Shown here: one piece after another, positions 9,954-17,859 of the stretch
Layout: each line of letters begins with the position of its first letter
Numbering within the stretch: the first letter of the stretch is position 1
NCBI GenBank assembly: GCA_947427095.1
Contig: CANEGO010000001.1
Location: 62,001-126,000, forward strand
Direction: 5' to 3'
Length of the DNA: 64,000 bases
Source: an uncultured Clostridium sp.
GTDB taxonomy: Bacteria > Bacillota_I > Bacilli_A > RF39 > UBA660
Translations under genes and position numbers: made by a program
The notes under the pieces: model-generated
Seen by the model: only the letters and a program-made list of their open reading frames with translations
What the model was told of the DNA's origin: nothing
Databases searched by the model: none

Positions 9954-11111
9954 TTACATATCTTTATCTTTTTCAATCACAAAACCAGCATCACTGTAAG
10001 TTGCGTTACCACTTTCTAATTCATTCAACTCATATTCTAACTGAGCTATTTTCTTTTTTAGATTATTAACCTGCGTTTTAGAAAATTCTAAACGCTTTTT
10101 TATTGACTCATCACTTTCTAAAAAACTTCCGGTTTTAAAAAGATCCTCTATGTCTTTAGTTTTATTAAGTAAAACTTCTAAACTTAAGTTTAGGTTTAAA
10201 ATTTCTTCACTTAAAGAAATTATTTCACCAAGCGTTCCACTACCATTCCTTTGCTTATTATAATTTATAATTTCCTCTTCGGTTATGGCTGAAAAATTAA
10301 CTTTCTTTTTTTTCATTTCTTGTTTAACTTCTAGTTCATTAATAATAAGTGGTTCAACATTTCTTCTAATACTTTTCCTAATAAAATGAGGAGATGCTTT
10401 CCTACTCATCAATCTACTTTCTAAATTGCCTAAAAATCTTTCTTTATCAGAATAATTCATGTCTGGTAATAAATCACCCGTGTTATCTTTTATCAGAAAT
10501 GCTAATTCAATTCTTTTACGGTCATCTTTAAAGGCATCCTTAACGAGTGCTTTCATGCAACTTTGCGAAATCGCAATAAACATCCACCTATTTTTACATG
10601 GTGTTAAATATTTTTCATCATATTCACCATCCATGTTTAACCTTTTTTCAATTAAATAAGAAACCGCATTATTAAAATTTCTACCGGCAAACTTATCATA
10701 CATGGTTTTTAAAGTTTCCTGTTTTTCCAAAGAAATATTACCATTTATAAAGTCGTCAATAGTAGCACCATAATTCTTATTAATTTTTAAATGTAAAGCT
10801 TTTTGTCCCGCCAACAAAACATCTAAATCCCGGTTATATATGATTCTTATTTTACGAGCATTTTTAGATTCTGAGGTTCTTATAGAAAATGGATCATTAT
10901 CCTCATTTATTGGTTTTTTAATATGCTTCGAAATATAATTTCTAATAGAACGTGAATTATCGTTTGGCATATATTTTAGTAAATCTTCTGGTCCAGAGCA
11001 AAAAGACGTATACTTTTCAAGTGCAACTAAATCATAATTAGCCAAAGTAACAGTTGTTAATTTCCCATCAATTTCTAAATCAACGGTTAAAAAGTATCGT
11101 TTTAAAGACAT
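9954..11111 (-). CDS. Unknown protein, paralogue of the next upstream gene
   Basis: I do not recognise this 385-residue soluble protein. It starts MSLKRYFLTVDL after AAGGAGGAATT and ends in a predicted coiled coil (about residues 300-370, rich in Lys, Glu and Leu). Its N-terminus resembles that of the neighbour at 11130: both begin with a short beta-like MxLKxYxL stretch, then a segment ending LxKLDEYTS or LVALEKYTS, then an IxxYI helix. A central block with LESRLMSRK matches LESRRNLAF of the neighbour. No transmembrane segment or catalytic motif is visible. It lies 18 bp downstream of that gene, probably in one transcript. Confidence 0.7.
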   Translation of the reverse strand: MSLKRYFLTVDLEIDGKLTTVTLANYDLVALEKYTSFCSGPEDLLKYMPNDNSRSIRNYISKHIKKPINEDNDPFSIRTSESKNARKIRIIYNRDLDVLLAGQKALHLKINKNYGATIDDFINGNISLEKQETLKTMYDKFAGRNFNNAVSYLIEKRLNMDGEYDEKYLTPCKNRWMFIAISQSCMKALVKDAFKDDRKRIELAFLIKDNTGDLLPDMNYSDKERFLGNLESRLMSRKASPHFIRKSIRRNVEPLIINELEVKQEMKKKKVNFSAITEEEIINYNKQRNGSGTLGEIISLSEEILNLNLSLEVLLNKTKDIEDLFKTGSFLESDESIKKRLEFSKTQVNNLKKKIAQLEYELNELESGNATYSDAGFVIEKDKDM

Positions 11112-11129
11112 AATTCCTCCTTAGCTAGT

Positions 11130-11915
11130 TTAGTTATCCTTATACTCTTCTTGATATTTTTTATTAAAGTTATCTAAGTTTTTAATCATTTTATCATACA
11201 ATTCTTTTGTGTTTAAATCAACGTTTTTTCTTTCGTTAACCGATGAATAATTAATTATTCTAGTATTTATTTTACTTTTAGTTTTGAATAACTTTTTAAA
11301 TTCGAATGCCAAGTTACGTCTTGATTCTAAACGTTGACCAAGTTTTTTACATAAAATCATTAAGTTATCTTTATCAGTAGCAATAGCTGCAATCATAGCA
11401 TCATCATAAGGAATATTTGGAAATTCTCTGTTAACATCATAAACGTCAATCATACATGCTATTCTTTGATTTTTAACATATGTTTCATATAAATATTTAA
11501 AAAATAAATACTTATTACCGGACTTATTTAAAGAAGACTTAAGTTTAGCCATATAAAACTCTTGCATACTCATTTTTTCTTTGATAATTTTTTCTAAAAG
11601 TTCTTCTTGATTGACATACAAAACATCAATATCATCTTCAAATAAAACATCCATTATAGGATTAAAATCATCGTCAGTAATATAAAATAATTCTTTTAAA
11701 ACCTTTTCGCTTTTAAAATCAATCATTAATCCTAAGTTATTTTTAATATATTCTTTTATTTTTTTTGGAAGTGCATTAAACAAGCTAACGTATCCATCAT
11801 AATTACTGGTATATTCATCCAATTTATTTAATTCTAACGAGATTAGTGGAAAGTTATGTTCATGACCATACTTATTCGTCCCTTTAAAATATAGGGTATA
11901 TTGTTTTAAAGCCAT
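11130..11915 (-). CDS. Unknown protein, first gene of a paralogous pair
   Basis: An unrecognised 261-residue, charged, apparently cytoplasmic protein starting MALKQYTLYFKG after TAGGAGGTTTTTCTT. It shares its N-terminal pattern and the central LESRR region with the 385-residue protein downstream, but lacks that protein's C-terminal coiled coil. A near-consensus promoter lies 26 bp upstream. The pair looks like a lineage-specific family. Its function cannot be inferred from sequence or context. Confidence 0.7.
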   Translation of the reverse strand: MALKQYTLYFKGTNKYGHEHNFPLISLELNKLDEYTSNYDGYVSLFNALPKKIKEYIKNNLGLMIDFKSEKVLKELFYITDDDFNPIMDVLFEDDIDVLYVNQEELLEKIIKEKMSMQEFYMAKLKSSLNKSGNKYLFFKYLYETYVKNQRIACMIDVYDVNREFPNIPYDDAMIAAIATDKDNLMILCKKLGQRLESRRNLAFEFKKLFKTKSKINTRIINYSSVNERKNVDLNTKELYDKMIKNLDNFNKKYQEEYKDN

Positions 11916-11940
11916 AAGAAAAACCTCCTATTCTAGGATA

Positions 11941-11970
11941 ATAATATCACCTTTAGAAGGCATTTGTCAA
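11941..11970 (-). promoter_or_regulatory. Promoter of the paralogous unknown pair
   Basis: TTGACA (11965-11970) and TATTAT (11941-11946) are separated by 18 nt on the minus strand, just upstream of the gene starting at 11915. Confidence 0.75.
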
Positions 11971-11983
11971 TTAAGTAAAATTA

Positions 11984-12457
11984 CTACAAAAGCTTGTTTT
12001 TTCTAAAAATAAATAATTTATTAGTTACGTAATTATACATAAACATAACCATCGATGAAACCACTTTTGCCACCATGTTTTCCATGTTAAAATTACTAAT
12101 AAAAATATGCAAAACAAAAGAATCAAGTGGAAAACCAATAAGCCTTATAATTATAAAAGAAAAAATTTGCACCATTCTATCTTTTCTTCTTATCGGCCTT
12201 GACTTAAATAATTTTTGATCCCATATAAAAAGTATCGTAAAAGAAATTGTATAAGATAAAAAATTTGCTAACAAATAATTACCGTTTGTTACTTTATTTA
12301 CAATGAAAAATACCAAGTATAAAATACCTGTACAAACTAAAGATATTAAACAATAATTAATAAACTCTTTATTTTTATCATAAAACTTTTCTAGTTTACT
12401 TTTTTTTCTAAATATTTTACCAAATATACATTTATCTTTCTTTTTAAACAAGCTCAT
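11984..12457 (-). CDS. GtrA-like membrane protein
   Basis: A 157-residue membrane protein with four hydrophobic segments. It matches the GtrA family layout: F(I)NYCLISLVCTG in the first helix, a central FSYTISFTILFIWDQKLF-like block, and a C-terminal NYVTNKLFIFRK. GtrA proteins take part in moving lipid-linked sugars across the membrane for polysaccharide or teichoic acid glycosylation. No glycosyltransferase lies beside it here, so the partner is unknown. The N-terminal 25 residues are basic and cytoplasmic. The start follows GAGGAAGTAAA. Confidence 0.8.
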   Translation of the reverse strand: MSLFKKKDKCIFGKIFRKKSKLEKFYDKNKEFINYCLISLVCTGILYLVFFIVNKVTNGNYLLANFLSYTISFTILFIWDQKLFKSRPIRRKDRMVQIFSFIIIRLIGFPLDSFVLHIFISNFNMENMVAKVVSSMVMFMYNYVTNKLFIFRKNKLL

Positions 12458-12497
12458 TTTACTTCCTCACAGTTCAAACTAAAAAAAATTATATCAC

Positions 12498-12535
12498 AAA
12501 AAAAGACCCATTACTATATTTTTTCGTAATGAGTC
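12498..12535 (-). terminator. Intrinsic terminator after the YefM-YoeB operon
   Basis: A 10-bp stem (GACTCATTAC with GTAATGGGTC, one G-U) with seven U on the minus strand. It overlaps the end of the toxin gene. Confidence 0.8.
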
Positions 12536-12777
12536 CACATTCTAATAACGTATATTTCTTTTTTTGATTCATCTACCATGTACACTAATCTATGCTTACT
12601 ATTTATACGTCTTGAATACATTTTATATTTTACGTTAAGCTTTTCATATGAAGGTGGATAGCAAAAAGGATCTTTTTTTATTCTAGTTAATAAACTATTA
12701 ACATTTTTAATTAGTTTACCTTTTTCTAGCAATTTTTTATCTTTTAAAGCAAGTTTAGTAAATTTAATATTATACAT
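12514..12777 (-). CDS. yoeB: YoeB/Txe-type mRNA interferase toxin
   Basis: An 87-residue RelE-superfamily toxin expected to cut mRNA at the ribosome when freed from its antitoxin. The sequence begins MYNIKFTKLALKDKKLL and ends with SKHRLVYMVD and VIRMWTHYEKI. The last holds the conserved His-Tyr pair at the YoeB C-terminus. The conserved Arg of SKHRLVY is also present. The frame extends to 12789, but the ATG at 12777 overlaps the antitoxin stop (TAATG), the classic coupling in these operons, so I use that start. A terminator follows immediately. Confidence 0.92.
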   Translation of the reverse strand: MYNIKFTKLALKDKKLLEKGKLIKNVNSLLTRIKKDPFCYPPSYEKLNVKYKMYSRRINSKHRLVYMVDESKKEIYVIRMWTHYEKI

Positions 12778-13037
12778 TAATCTTCCCATTCTTTTGGATC
12801 ATATTCTTTTGCATTTTCCCAATCAGTTTCTTCATATGCTTTTATCAAACTTTCAACATATCCCGGTATACTATATAAATACATTGTTTCCTGTATACTA
12901 TTCCAATCCTTTTCAGATAAGATAACCGCGTTTTCTCCCTTTGTATTAACTATTTTAACCGGATTATATGCTACGTTTACATCACTTACTATTCCATATA
13001 AATTAGCTCTTGCATCAGTTATTTTATATTCTTTCAT
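12777..13037 (-). CDS. yefM: YefM/Phd-type antitoxin
   Basis: An 86-residue antitoxin that binds the YoeB-like toxin encoded downstream and represses the operon. It has the Phd/YefM N-terminal DNA-binding fold (YKITDARANLYGIVSDV, then PVKIVNTKGENAVILSEKDW). An acidic, Trp-containing C-terminal tail (ETDWENAKEYDPKEWED) would wrap the toxin. It starts after GGTGGTGATTAGTT. An inverted repeat lies about 30 bp upstream and is the likely operator. Confidence 0.92.
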   Translation of the reverse strand: MKEYKITDARANLYGIVSDVNVAYNPVKIVNTKGENAVILSEKDWNSIQETMYLYSIPGYVESLIKAYEETDWENAKEYDPKEWED

Positions 13038-13068
13038 AACTAATCACCACCTTATGTAATTAATTGTA

Positions 13069-13088
13069 ACGTACTTTACGGCGTACGT
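13069..13088. promoter_or_regulatory. Inverted-repeat operator of the yefM-yoeB operon
   Basis: ACGTAC and GTACGT form a perfect inverted repeat separated by 8 nt. Flanking ATTG-like bases make the half-sites similar over about 10 nt. Its location in the promoter region of an autoregulated antitoxin fits a YefM binding site. Confidence 0.6.
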
Positions 13089-13101
13089 CAATGTAATATT
13101 T

Positions 13102-13128
13102 AAAAAAAAGAAGCATTATCTTGCTTCT
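13102..13128 (-). terminator. Intrinsic terminator after spoVS
   Basis: A 7-bp stem (AGAAGCA with TGCTTCT) and eight U on the minus strand. The stem overlaps the spoVS stop codon. Confidence 0.8.
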
Positions 13129-13376
13129 ACGATTAACTTAATAGCAGTACGCTCTTCACCTTCAATTACTATGTCGGTAAAAGCCGGTATACAAACTAAA
13201 TTTTTACCAGATGGAGCAACAAATCCCCTTGCTATTGCTATTGCTTTTATAGCTTGGTTAAGTGCTCCAGCCCCAATAGCTTGTATTTCAACCGTTCCCT
13301 TTTCTCTAAATACGTTAGCTAACGCTCCTGCTACACTACTTGGATTTGACTTTGATGAAACTTTAAGTGTTTCCAT
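13116..13376 (-). CDS. spoVS: Stage V sporulation protein S family
   Basis: An 86-residue SpoVS, a very conserved small Alba-like nucleic-acid-binding protein. The sequence METLKVSSKSNPSSVAGALA and the later GAGALNQAIKAIAIARG are hallmark stretches of the family. In Bacillus it is needed for spore coat assembly, but homologues occur in non-sporulating bacteria, where the role is unclear. It starts after ATTAAGGAGGAAATAAAC and ends at its own terminator, so it is monocistronic. No other sporulation gene is seen in this window. Confidence 0.96.
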   Translation of the reverse strand: METLKVSSKSNPSSVAGALANVFREKGTVEIQAIGAGALNQAIKAIAIARGFVAPSGKNLVCIPAFTDIVIEGEERTAIKLIVEAR

Positions 13377-13462
13377 GTTTATTTCCTCCTTAATATTTTA
13401 GTCATTATAAATATATTAAAAACAAAATTAAGTTATGAAAAAAAGAGAAAAATTTTTTCCCT

Positions 13463-13699
13463 TTATTTAAATACATCTATTAGTTTCTGCTTTGCTTCAA
13501 ATATTTGAACATATTCCTCCGTTAAAAACTCATCTTCACTAACATTATTATTTTGAACATAATCATAATAATTAGTTTCATTATAAGCTATTATCTTATT
13601 TACTATTTCAAGCAATTCTTTAGTTTGAGCATTTAACTGATCCCTTTTACTTTCAATTGACAACCTTTTAAAATTTTCCTTTAAATCATTCAAGTTCAT
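13463..13699 (-). CDS. Small helical protein of unknown function
   Basis: A 78-residue charged, probably all-helical protein that I do not recognise. Its ATG overlaps the stop of the coiled-coil protein upstream (ATGA, 4 bp), so the two are translated together and may act together. No motif or membrane segment is visible. A 3' A-rich/U-rich hairpin around 13440-13465 may end the transcript. Confidence 0.65.
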   Translation of the reverse strand: MNLNDLKENFKRLSIESKRDQLNAQTKELLEIVNKIIAYNETNYYDYVQNNNVSEDEFLTEEYVQIFEAKQKLIDVFK

Positions 13700-15294
13700 A
13701 GTTTCCTTGCCCCACTTTCAATTTCTTCTGCTTCTTTCTCGGTAAAAAGACCATCATAATACTTCTGAGAAAACTCAAAAAAACGCATTACCTCTTCTTT
13801 TGGTTTACCTGCTCTATATCTTAAATAATCTTCATAAACAGTTCTTTTTACCTTTTTAACTTCTTTAATATATCCAAAAGAGTTATCACCATAGAAATTT
13901 TTAAAATCCATTTTCTGTTGATAGCTTAAATCTCCTACCGTTGCACTAGATGGCATCGTCCCTCTTCTTTTCATGTCTCTTAAGCCACGTTCTTCAGCAG
14001 ATAAAGAGCTTTCCTCAAACATTCTTTCCATTTCTTCATCTACCATCGATTCAAAGCTTTGATGGCTATAAACATCACCATTTCTAACCTCAAAAGGTCC
14101 CCCAAATGGGTTTCTCTTCTTAATGTTTTCTATTGCTTGACGTCTTATATTATTTTTTACTTCTCTCCATAGTTCTTGTTCATGTTCTTCTTTTTCTCTT
14201 CTTCCATCTATCGCTGCTTTTTCTTCTTGAAGTTTTTTATGATGCTCCATTTCAGCTTCACGAATAATGTCTTTTTTTATGTCTGGATCAAGTAAAAAAC
14301 GCTCGATTTGCATATCTATTTCCGATGTATCTTCACCGTATTCTATTTTATATATTCTACTTTTAACTAAACTTCTAAACGTTGCTTTCTTATTTTCCTT
14401 CTCTTTATTTCTTTCCTTTTCTTTTCTATACTCCTCAGTTAAACCCTTTAAATAGTTAAAATCAACGTTTTTAAGTACCTTCTCACACTTTTCAATGTTC
14501 TTTTTATTTTTATTTTCTATCTTATCTAGTTCTTTTACAACGTTAGAAAAATCAATGTTATTAACACCGCTTAATTTAGTTTTTAACGTTTCTATGTTAG
14601 AATTTAATTTTTTTAATCTTTCTTTTTCACCGCTTGCTTTTATAATATCCTCAGAATTCTTTAACGCATATAATACCCTTTTATTACCTTTTAACATACC
14701 TTTATTATTCATTTCTTGCAAAAGATCAAGTGTTTTTTCCTCACTACTTTTTATAGGCGTAGTTTTTGGTTTTTCAGAATTAAATTTTTCGAAAGAAAAA
14801 ATACTACCTGCTTTTTCTCTCTTAAGATTATATAAAGTTTGCATGTGACTTATTATACTTTTACCATTTTCATTTGGAAATGCCTTAGAAATAAATTCTT
14901 CTAATTTTTTATAGTTTTCATCATCTTCTTTTACGACTTTTTTATTACTATTTTTTATACTTTCATTTATTATTTTTTCTATAGTATCTTTATCTTTCAC
15001 ATCTAGTTCTTGCAAACACGATTCTATTGATTTTTTTGAGTCTTCTAAAAGGGTATTATATTTAATATAAGATGCCTTATAATTGTTAACCAAATATAAC
15101 ATATGATCAATATCATATATTTTTTTACCATGAGAATCGATAGTTTTTTTTAATTGCCTTTTTTCTGCAAATGATATGCTTTTTTCCTTTAATTCTTGTT
15201 CACTTTTCTTTAAAATTTTTTTATTTGTTTCTTTCTGTTTTTTATAAAAATCTAAAGTATCTTCTAAATCTTTTCTTTCCTCTGCACTTAACAT
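13696..15294 (-). CDS. Long coiled-coil protein of unknown function
   Basis: A 532-residue, strongly charged protein (Lys and Glu rich) with long predicted coiled coils over most of residues 1-370. A less repetitive C-terminal part follows, with NPFGGPFEVRNGDVYSHQ and EDYLRYRAGKPKEEVMRFFEF. No signal peptide or transmembrane segment is visible. The open frame begins at 15303, but those codons encode the ribosome site TTAGGTGATTAAA, so the ATG at 15294 is the start. It forms an operon with the 78-residue protein. A structural or scaffolding role is a guess only. Confidence 0.7.
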   Translation of the reverse strand: MLSAEERKDLEDTLDFYKKQKETNKKILKKSEQELKEKSISFAEKRQLKKTIDSHGKKIYDIDHMLYLVNNYKASYIKYNTLLEDSKKSIESCLQELDVKDKDTIEKIINESIKNSNKKVVKEDDENYKKLEEFISKAFPNENGKSIISHMQTLYNLKREKAGSIFSFEKFNSEKPKTTPIKSSEEKTLDLLQEMNNKGMLKGNKRVLYALKNSEDIIKASGEKERLKKLNSNIETLKTKLSGVNNIDFSNVVKELDKIENKNKKNIEKCEKVLKNVDFNYLKGLTEEYRKEKERNKEKENKKATFRSLVKSRIYKIEYGEDTSEIDMQIERFLLDPDIKKDIIREAEMEHHKKLQEEKAAIDGRREKEEHEQELWREVKNNIRRQAIENIKKRNPFGGPFEVRNGDVYSHQSFESMVDEEMERMFEESSLSAEERGLRDMKRRGTMPSSATVGDLSYQQKMDFKNFYGDNSFGYIKEVKKVKRTVYEDYLRYRAGKPKEEVMRFFEFSQKYYDGLFTEKEAEEIESGARKL

Positions 15295-15326
15295 TTTAAT
15301 CACCTAAACTTTCTATATTTTAAATA

Positions 15327-15869
15327 TTATTTATTTTTTATAATACTAGTTATAAAACCTATTACGCTTAATACCAAAACTATTAAATAGGTTGGTGCAG
15401 CAAAACACGCAAATACATTTATAATAAGTAATAAGATAAAAAGTACTTTACTATCATATATTTTGTTTTTCCTCAAGTTAAAATTCTCTAGCATAAAAGC
15501 ATAAAAAACAAAAATAATGCTTATTAAAATACTTAATAAATTATTTATATTTGCCCTTTTAAGTCCTATCATGGTAAAAAGATTACCAACGTTCATAACC
15601 ACAAGAGCTACTCCTAATAAAAGAGCCAAAACAGATGCTATTTTAAGACATACGTTTTGTTTTTTTAACTTTTTATCATCTTTTGTTTCATAATCAATAT
15701 TTTCGTTAATGTTATAACTCTCATAATTTTGATATTGATTCATATTTTGAGTGTCGTTAACATGCGTATTATTATTTATTTCATTTAATAATTCACTATT
15801 ATCGGTATCGCAATTTGAACAAATAATTTGACCACTAACAAGTGGATAACCACATTTCTTACAATTCAT
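15327..15869 (-). CDS. Zinc-ribbon membrane protein
   Basis: A 180-residue protein with an N-terminal zinc ribbon (CKKCGYPLVSGQIICSNC, two CxxC pairs). A polar linker of about 55 residues follows, then three to four hydrophobic segments (about residues 73-175). This is a common layout of small Firmicutes membrane proteins of unknown role. The ribosome site is weak (GGGATATAAGT). It is 33 bp upstream of the coiled-coil gene and could be co-transcribed with it. Confidence 0.7.
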   Translation of the reverse strand: MNCKKCGYPLVSGQIICSNCDTDNSELLNEINNNTHVNDTQNMNQYQNYESYNINENIDYETKDDKKLKKQNVCLKIASVLALLLGVALVVMNVGNLFTMIGLKRANINNLLSILISIIFVFYAFMLENFNLRKNKIYDSKVLFILLLIINVFACFAAPTYLIVLVLSVIGFITSIIKNK

Positions 15870-15968
15870 ACTTATATCCCATACTTTTACATATTCATAA
15901 TAACATTAACCACCTACTAATTGTCAAGAAACATAAGGTGTGGATTATTAAAAGCGTAAAATCAATGT

Positions 15969-15997
15969 AAAAAAAAGAGAAAATATTTTTTCTCTTT
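15969..15997 (-). terminator. Intrinsic terminator after the HAD phosphatase gene
   Basis: A 10-bp stem (AAAGAGAAAA with TTTTCTCTTT on the plus strand) followed by a U run on the minus strand. Confidence 0.75.
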
Positions 15998-16496
15998 ATT
16001 GATTAAACATATCTATTACTTCTGATAAATGAGTTATTTCTGGATAATCGCTTCCTTCAGGTTCCTTAACAAATTTAATTCCAATTCCAAGTTTTTTCTG
16101 CCACTCTCTTATATTACCGGAATAATCATCTATAAGGATTGCAGCTGATGGATTAACCACTTCTGTCTTAGGAATCTCTTTAGGTACACTTACAACGGTA
16201 ACTTGTGGCAATACCTTATGCAAATATTTTATTTTTTCTACCATTTCATTAGTAGAATTAATGTGTGTTAAGATATATACGTTGAATTTTTTAGACGCAC
16301 ATATCTTTTTTATTTCACTTATACTATCGTTTATTTGATCGGTTTCTGCAATTAATTTTTTCCAATCCAAATTTCTAAAATACTCCATTACTTTAGTCTG
16401 ATCTTTTTTATCTATTCCGGATTCTTCTAATACTTTGTATGTCTTTGTCATTGTGTCAAGTATTACTCCATCAAAGTCTATGTATAATTGTTTCAT
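15996..16496 (-). CDS. HAD-superfamily phosphatase, 5'-nucleotidase-like
   Basis: A 166-residue HAD hydrolase. Motif I is YIDFDGVILDT near the N-terminus, and motif IV is ILIDDYSGNIREW. The short helical cap and overall length resemble the 5'(3')-deoxyribonucleotidase group (NT5C), which removes phosphate from nucleoside monophosphates. The substrate is inferred from fold only. It begins after GGGAGGAATTAAAAG, inside the last 26 bp of the pseudouridine synthase gene, so translation is coupled. Confidence 0.75.
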   Translation of the reverse strand: MKQLYIDFDGVILDTMTKTYKVLEESGIDKKDQTKVMEYFRNLDWKKLIAETDQINDSISEIKKICASKKFNVYILTHINSTNEMVEKIKYLHKVLPQVTVVSVPKEIPKTEVVNPSAAILIDDYSGNIREWQKKLGIGIKFVKEPEGSDYPEITHLSEVIDMFNQ

Positions 16497-17148
16497 CTTT
16501 TAATTCCTCCCATTTTGGTAATAATTTAAATTCTAATCTTTCTTTTGTTGTCGGATGATTAAATTCTAGTTTATAAGCATAAAGCCTTATTTGCTCTTTG
16601 TTTTGTTTTCCATATAATTGATCACCATATAATGGATACCCAATGTTTTTAAATTGTAATCTTATCTGATGATGACGACCTGTTATTAGGTTTATTTTAA
16701 CTATTGTTTTACCACTGGCATATCCAATAACTTCATAGTTAAGCTGGGATAATTTACCATCCGGATAATTTTTATCTACTATTTTACTTTTTCCAGTTTG
16801 CTTATCTTTATATAAATAATTAGTTAACTTGCCCCTACCTTCTTTTAATTCGCCGTCTAAAACCGCTACGTAGGTTTTGCTAAACGCATGATTTTTAATT
16901 TGTTCGTTTAATCTTTTCGCAGCTTTTGAAGTTCTTGCAAAAACCATAACGCCGCCAACCGGTCTATCAAGTCTATGAACTAGACCAATATAAACGTTAC
17001 CTAACTTTTTATATTTTTCTTTTATATACCCTTTTACCATGGTTAATAAATCAATATCACCTGTTATATCACTTTGAGACAGTGTGTTGGGCTTTTTTTC
17101 TACTACTATAATGTGATTATCCTCATACAAAACGTTTAACTTATTCAT
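16471..17148 (-). CDS. RluA-family pseudouridine synthase
   Basis: A 225-residue rRNA/tRNA uridine isomerase of the RluA/RluD family. The catalytic aspartate lies in GLVHRLDRPVGGVMVFART. The conserved C-terminal TGRHHQIRLQF and YPLYGDQLYG are present. There is no S4 domain at the N-terminus, so it resembles the short single-domain members. The target position cannot be set from sequence. It ends in TGA, which shows that TGA is a stop in this genome. The start follows TAGGTGAAAG. Confidence 0.92.
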   Translation of the reverse strand: MNKLNVLYEDNHIIVVEKKPNTLSQSDITGDIDLLTMVKGYIKEKYKKLGNVYIGLVHRLDRPVGGVMVFARTSKAAKRLNEQIKNHAFSKTYVAVLDGELKEGRGKLTNYLYKDKQTGKSKIVDKNYPDGKLSQLNYEVIGYASGKTIVKINLITGRHHQIRLQFKNIGYPLYGDQLYGKQNKEQIRLYAYKLEFNHPTTKERLEFKLLPKWEELKDETIIHRL

Positions 17149-17175
17149 CTTTCACCTACTAAATTTACTTTTATA

Positions 17176-17859
17176 TTATAATTTGTTTACATATTGTAAA
17201 AAATTATCTAAATCAGTTAATTCAAAATCATAATCTTTTAATTGTCTTACTTTAATTATAATTGATAAAGCGTCATGCTTTTCATCTAAAGTTTGAACAA
17301 GACTTAATTTTCGCGGGTCTATTACTTTTCTTCCAATATGAGTATACATATTCCAGGTTTCCATGTTCATATTATTCAAATTAGAATAACTTCCCCATTG
17401 CCATATCATACTTGGACTATTTATATAACCTTCTTTTAAGGCTTTTACTTTTTTAAAATCATCCCCTAAAGAATAATAATCACTTGTAAGAGGATCCTTC
17501 CCTTCCTTTAAATCAAGTTTCAAATATATTCTATCTTTTAAATCATTATACACTTTTTTATACACTTTTTGCATTAATTCATTGTGAACAATATATCCAC
17601 CAGTTGGAAAACCATAAGTCTTGGCCATTTGATCATATTCCCACCTAATAAAAACATCTATTGTTTTTAATAACCCTGAAAAACCTTGTGAAAAATATAT
17701 GGCTGGCACATTTTTATCTGCCGTTGTTTCATTTTCTCTTTTACCAACTTCAGTTGTAAGTCCAATTTGACTAATACTATATAAGTTATCTTTCCTTGTA
17801 AATGAAAACAAAGTATTATCTTGATCTAGTTGTTCCAATAAAATAGTCTTTATCCCCAT
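17176..17859 (-). CDS. Unknown protein coupled to an rRNA-methyltransferase-like gene
   Basis: A 227-residue soluble protein that I do not recognise. Conserved-looking stretches include NLYSISQIGLTTEVGKR, PAIYFSQGFSGLLKTID, and a Trp-rich SMIWQWGSYSNLNNMNME. The order of a YSxxxxGL segment, a TADKNxPAIYFS segment and a later acidic region is loosely like small ADP-ribosyltransferase folds. This is a weak impression, not a call. The ATG at 17859 overlaps the upstream methyltransferase stop (TAATG). The longer frame to 17871 is just that ribosome site. Confidence 0.6.
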   Translation of the reverse strand: MGIKTILLEQLDQDNTLFSFTRKDNLYSISQIGLTTEVGKRENETTADKNVPAIYFSQGFSGLLKTIDVFIRWEYDQMAKTYGFPTGGYIVHNELMQKVYKKVYNDLKDRIYLKLDLKEGKDPLTSDYYSLGDDFKKVKALKEGYINSPSMIWQWGSYSNLNNMNMETWNMYTHIGRKVIDPRKLSLVQTLDEKHDALSIIIKVRQLKDYDFELTDLDNFLQYVNKL

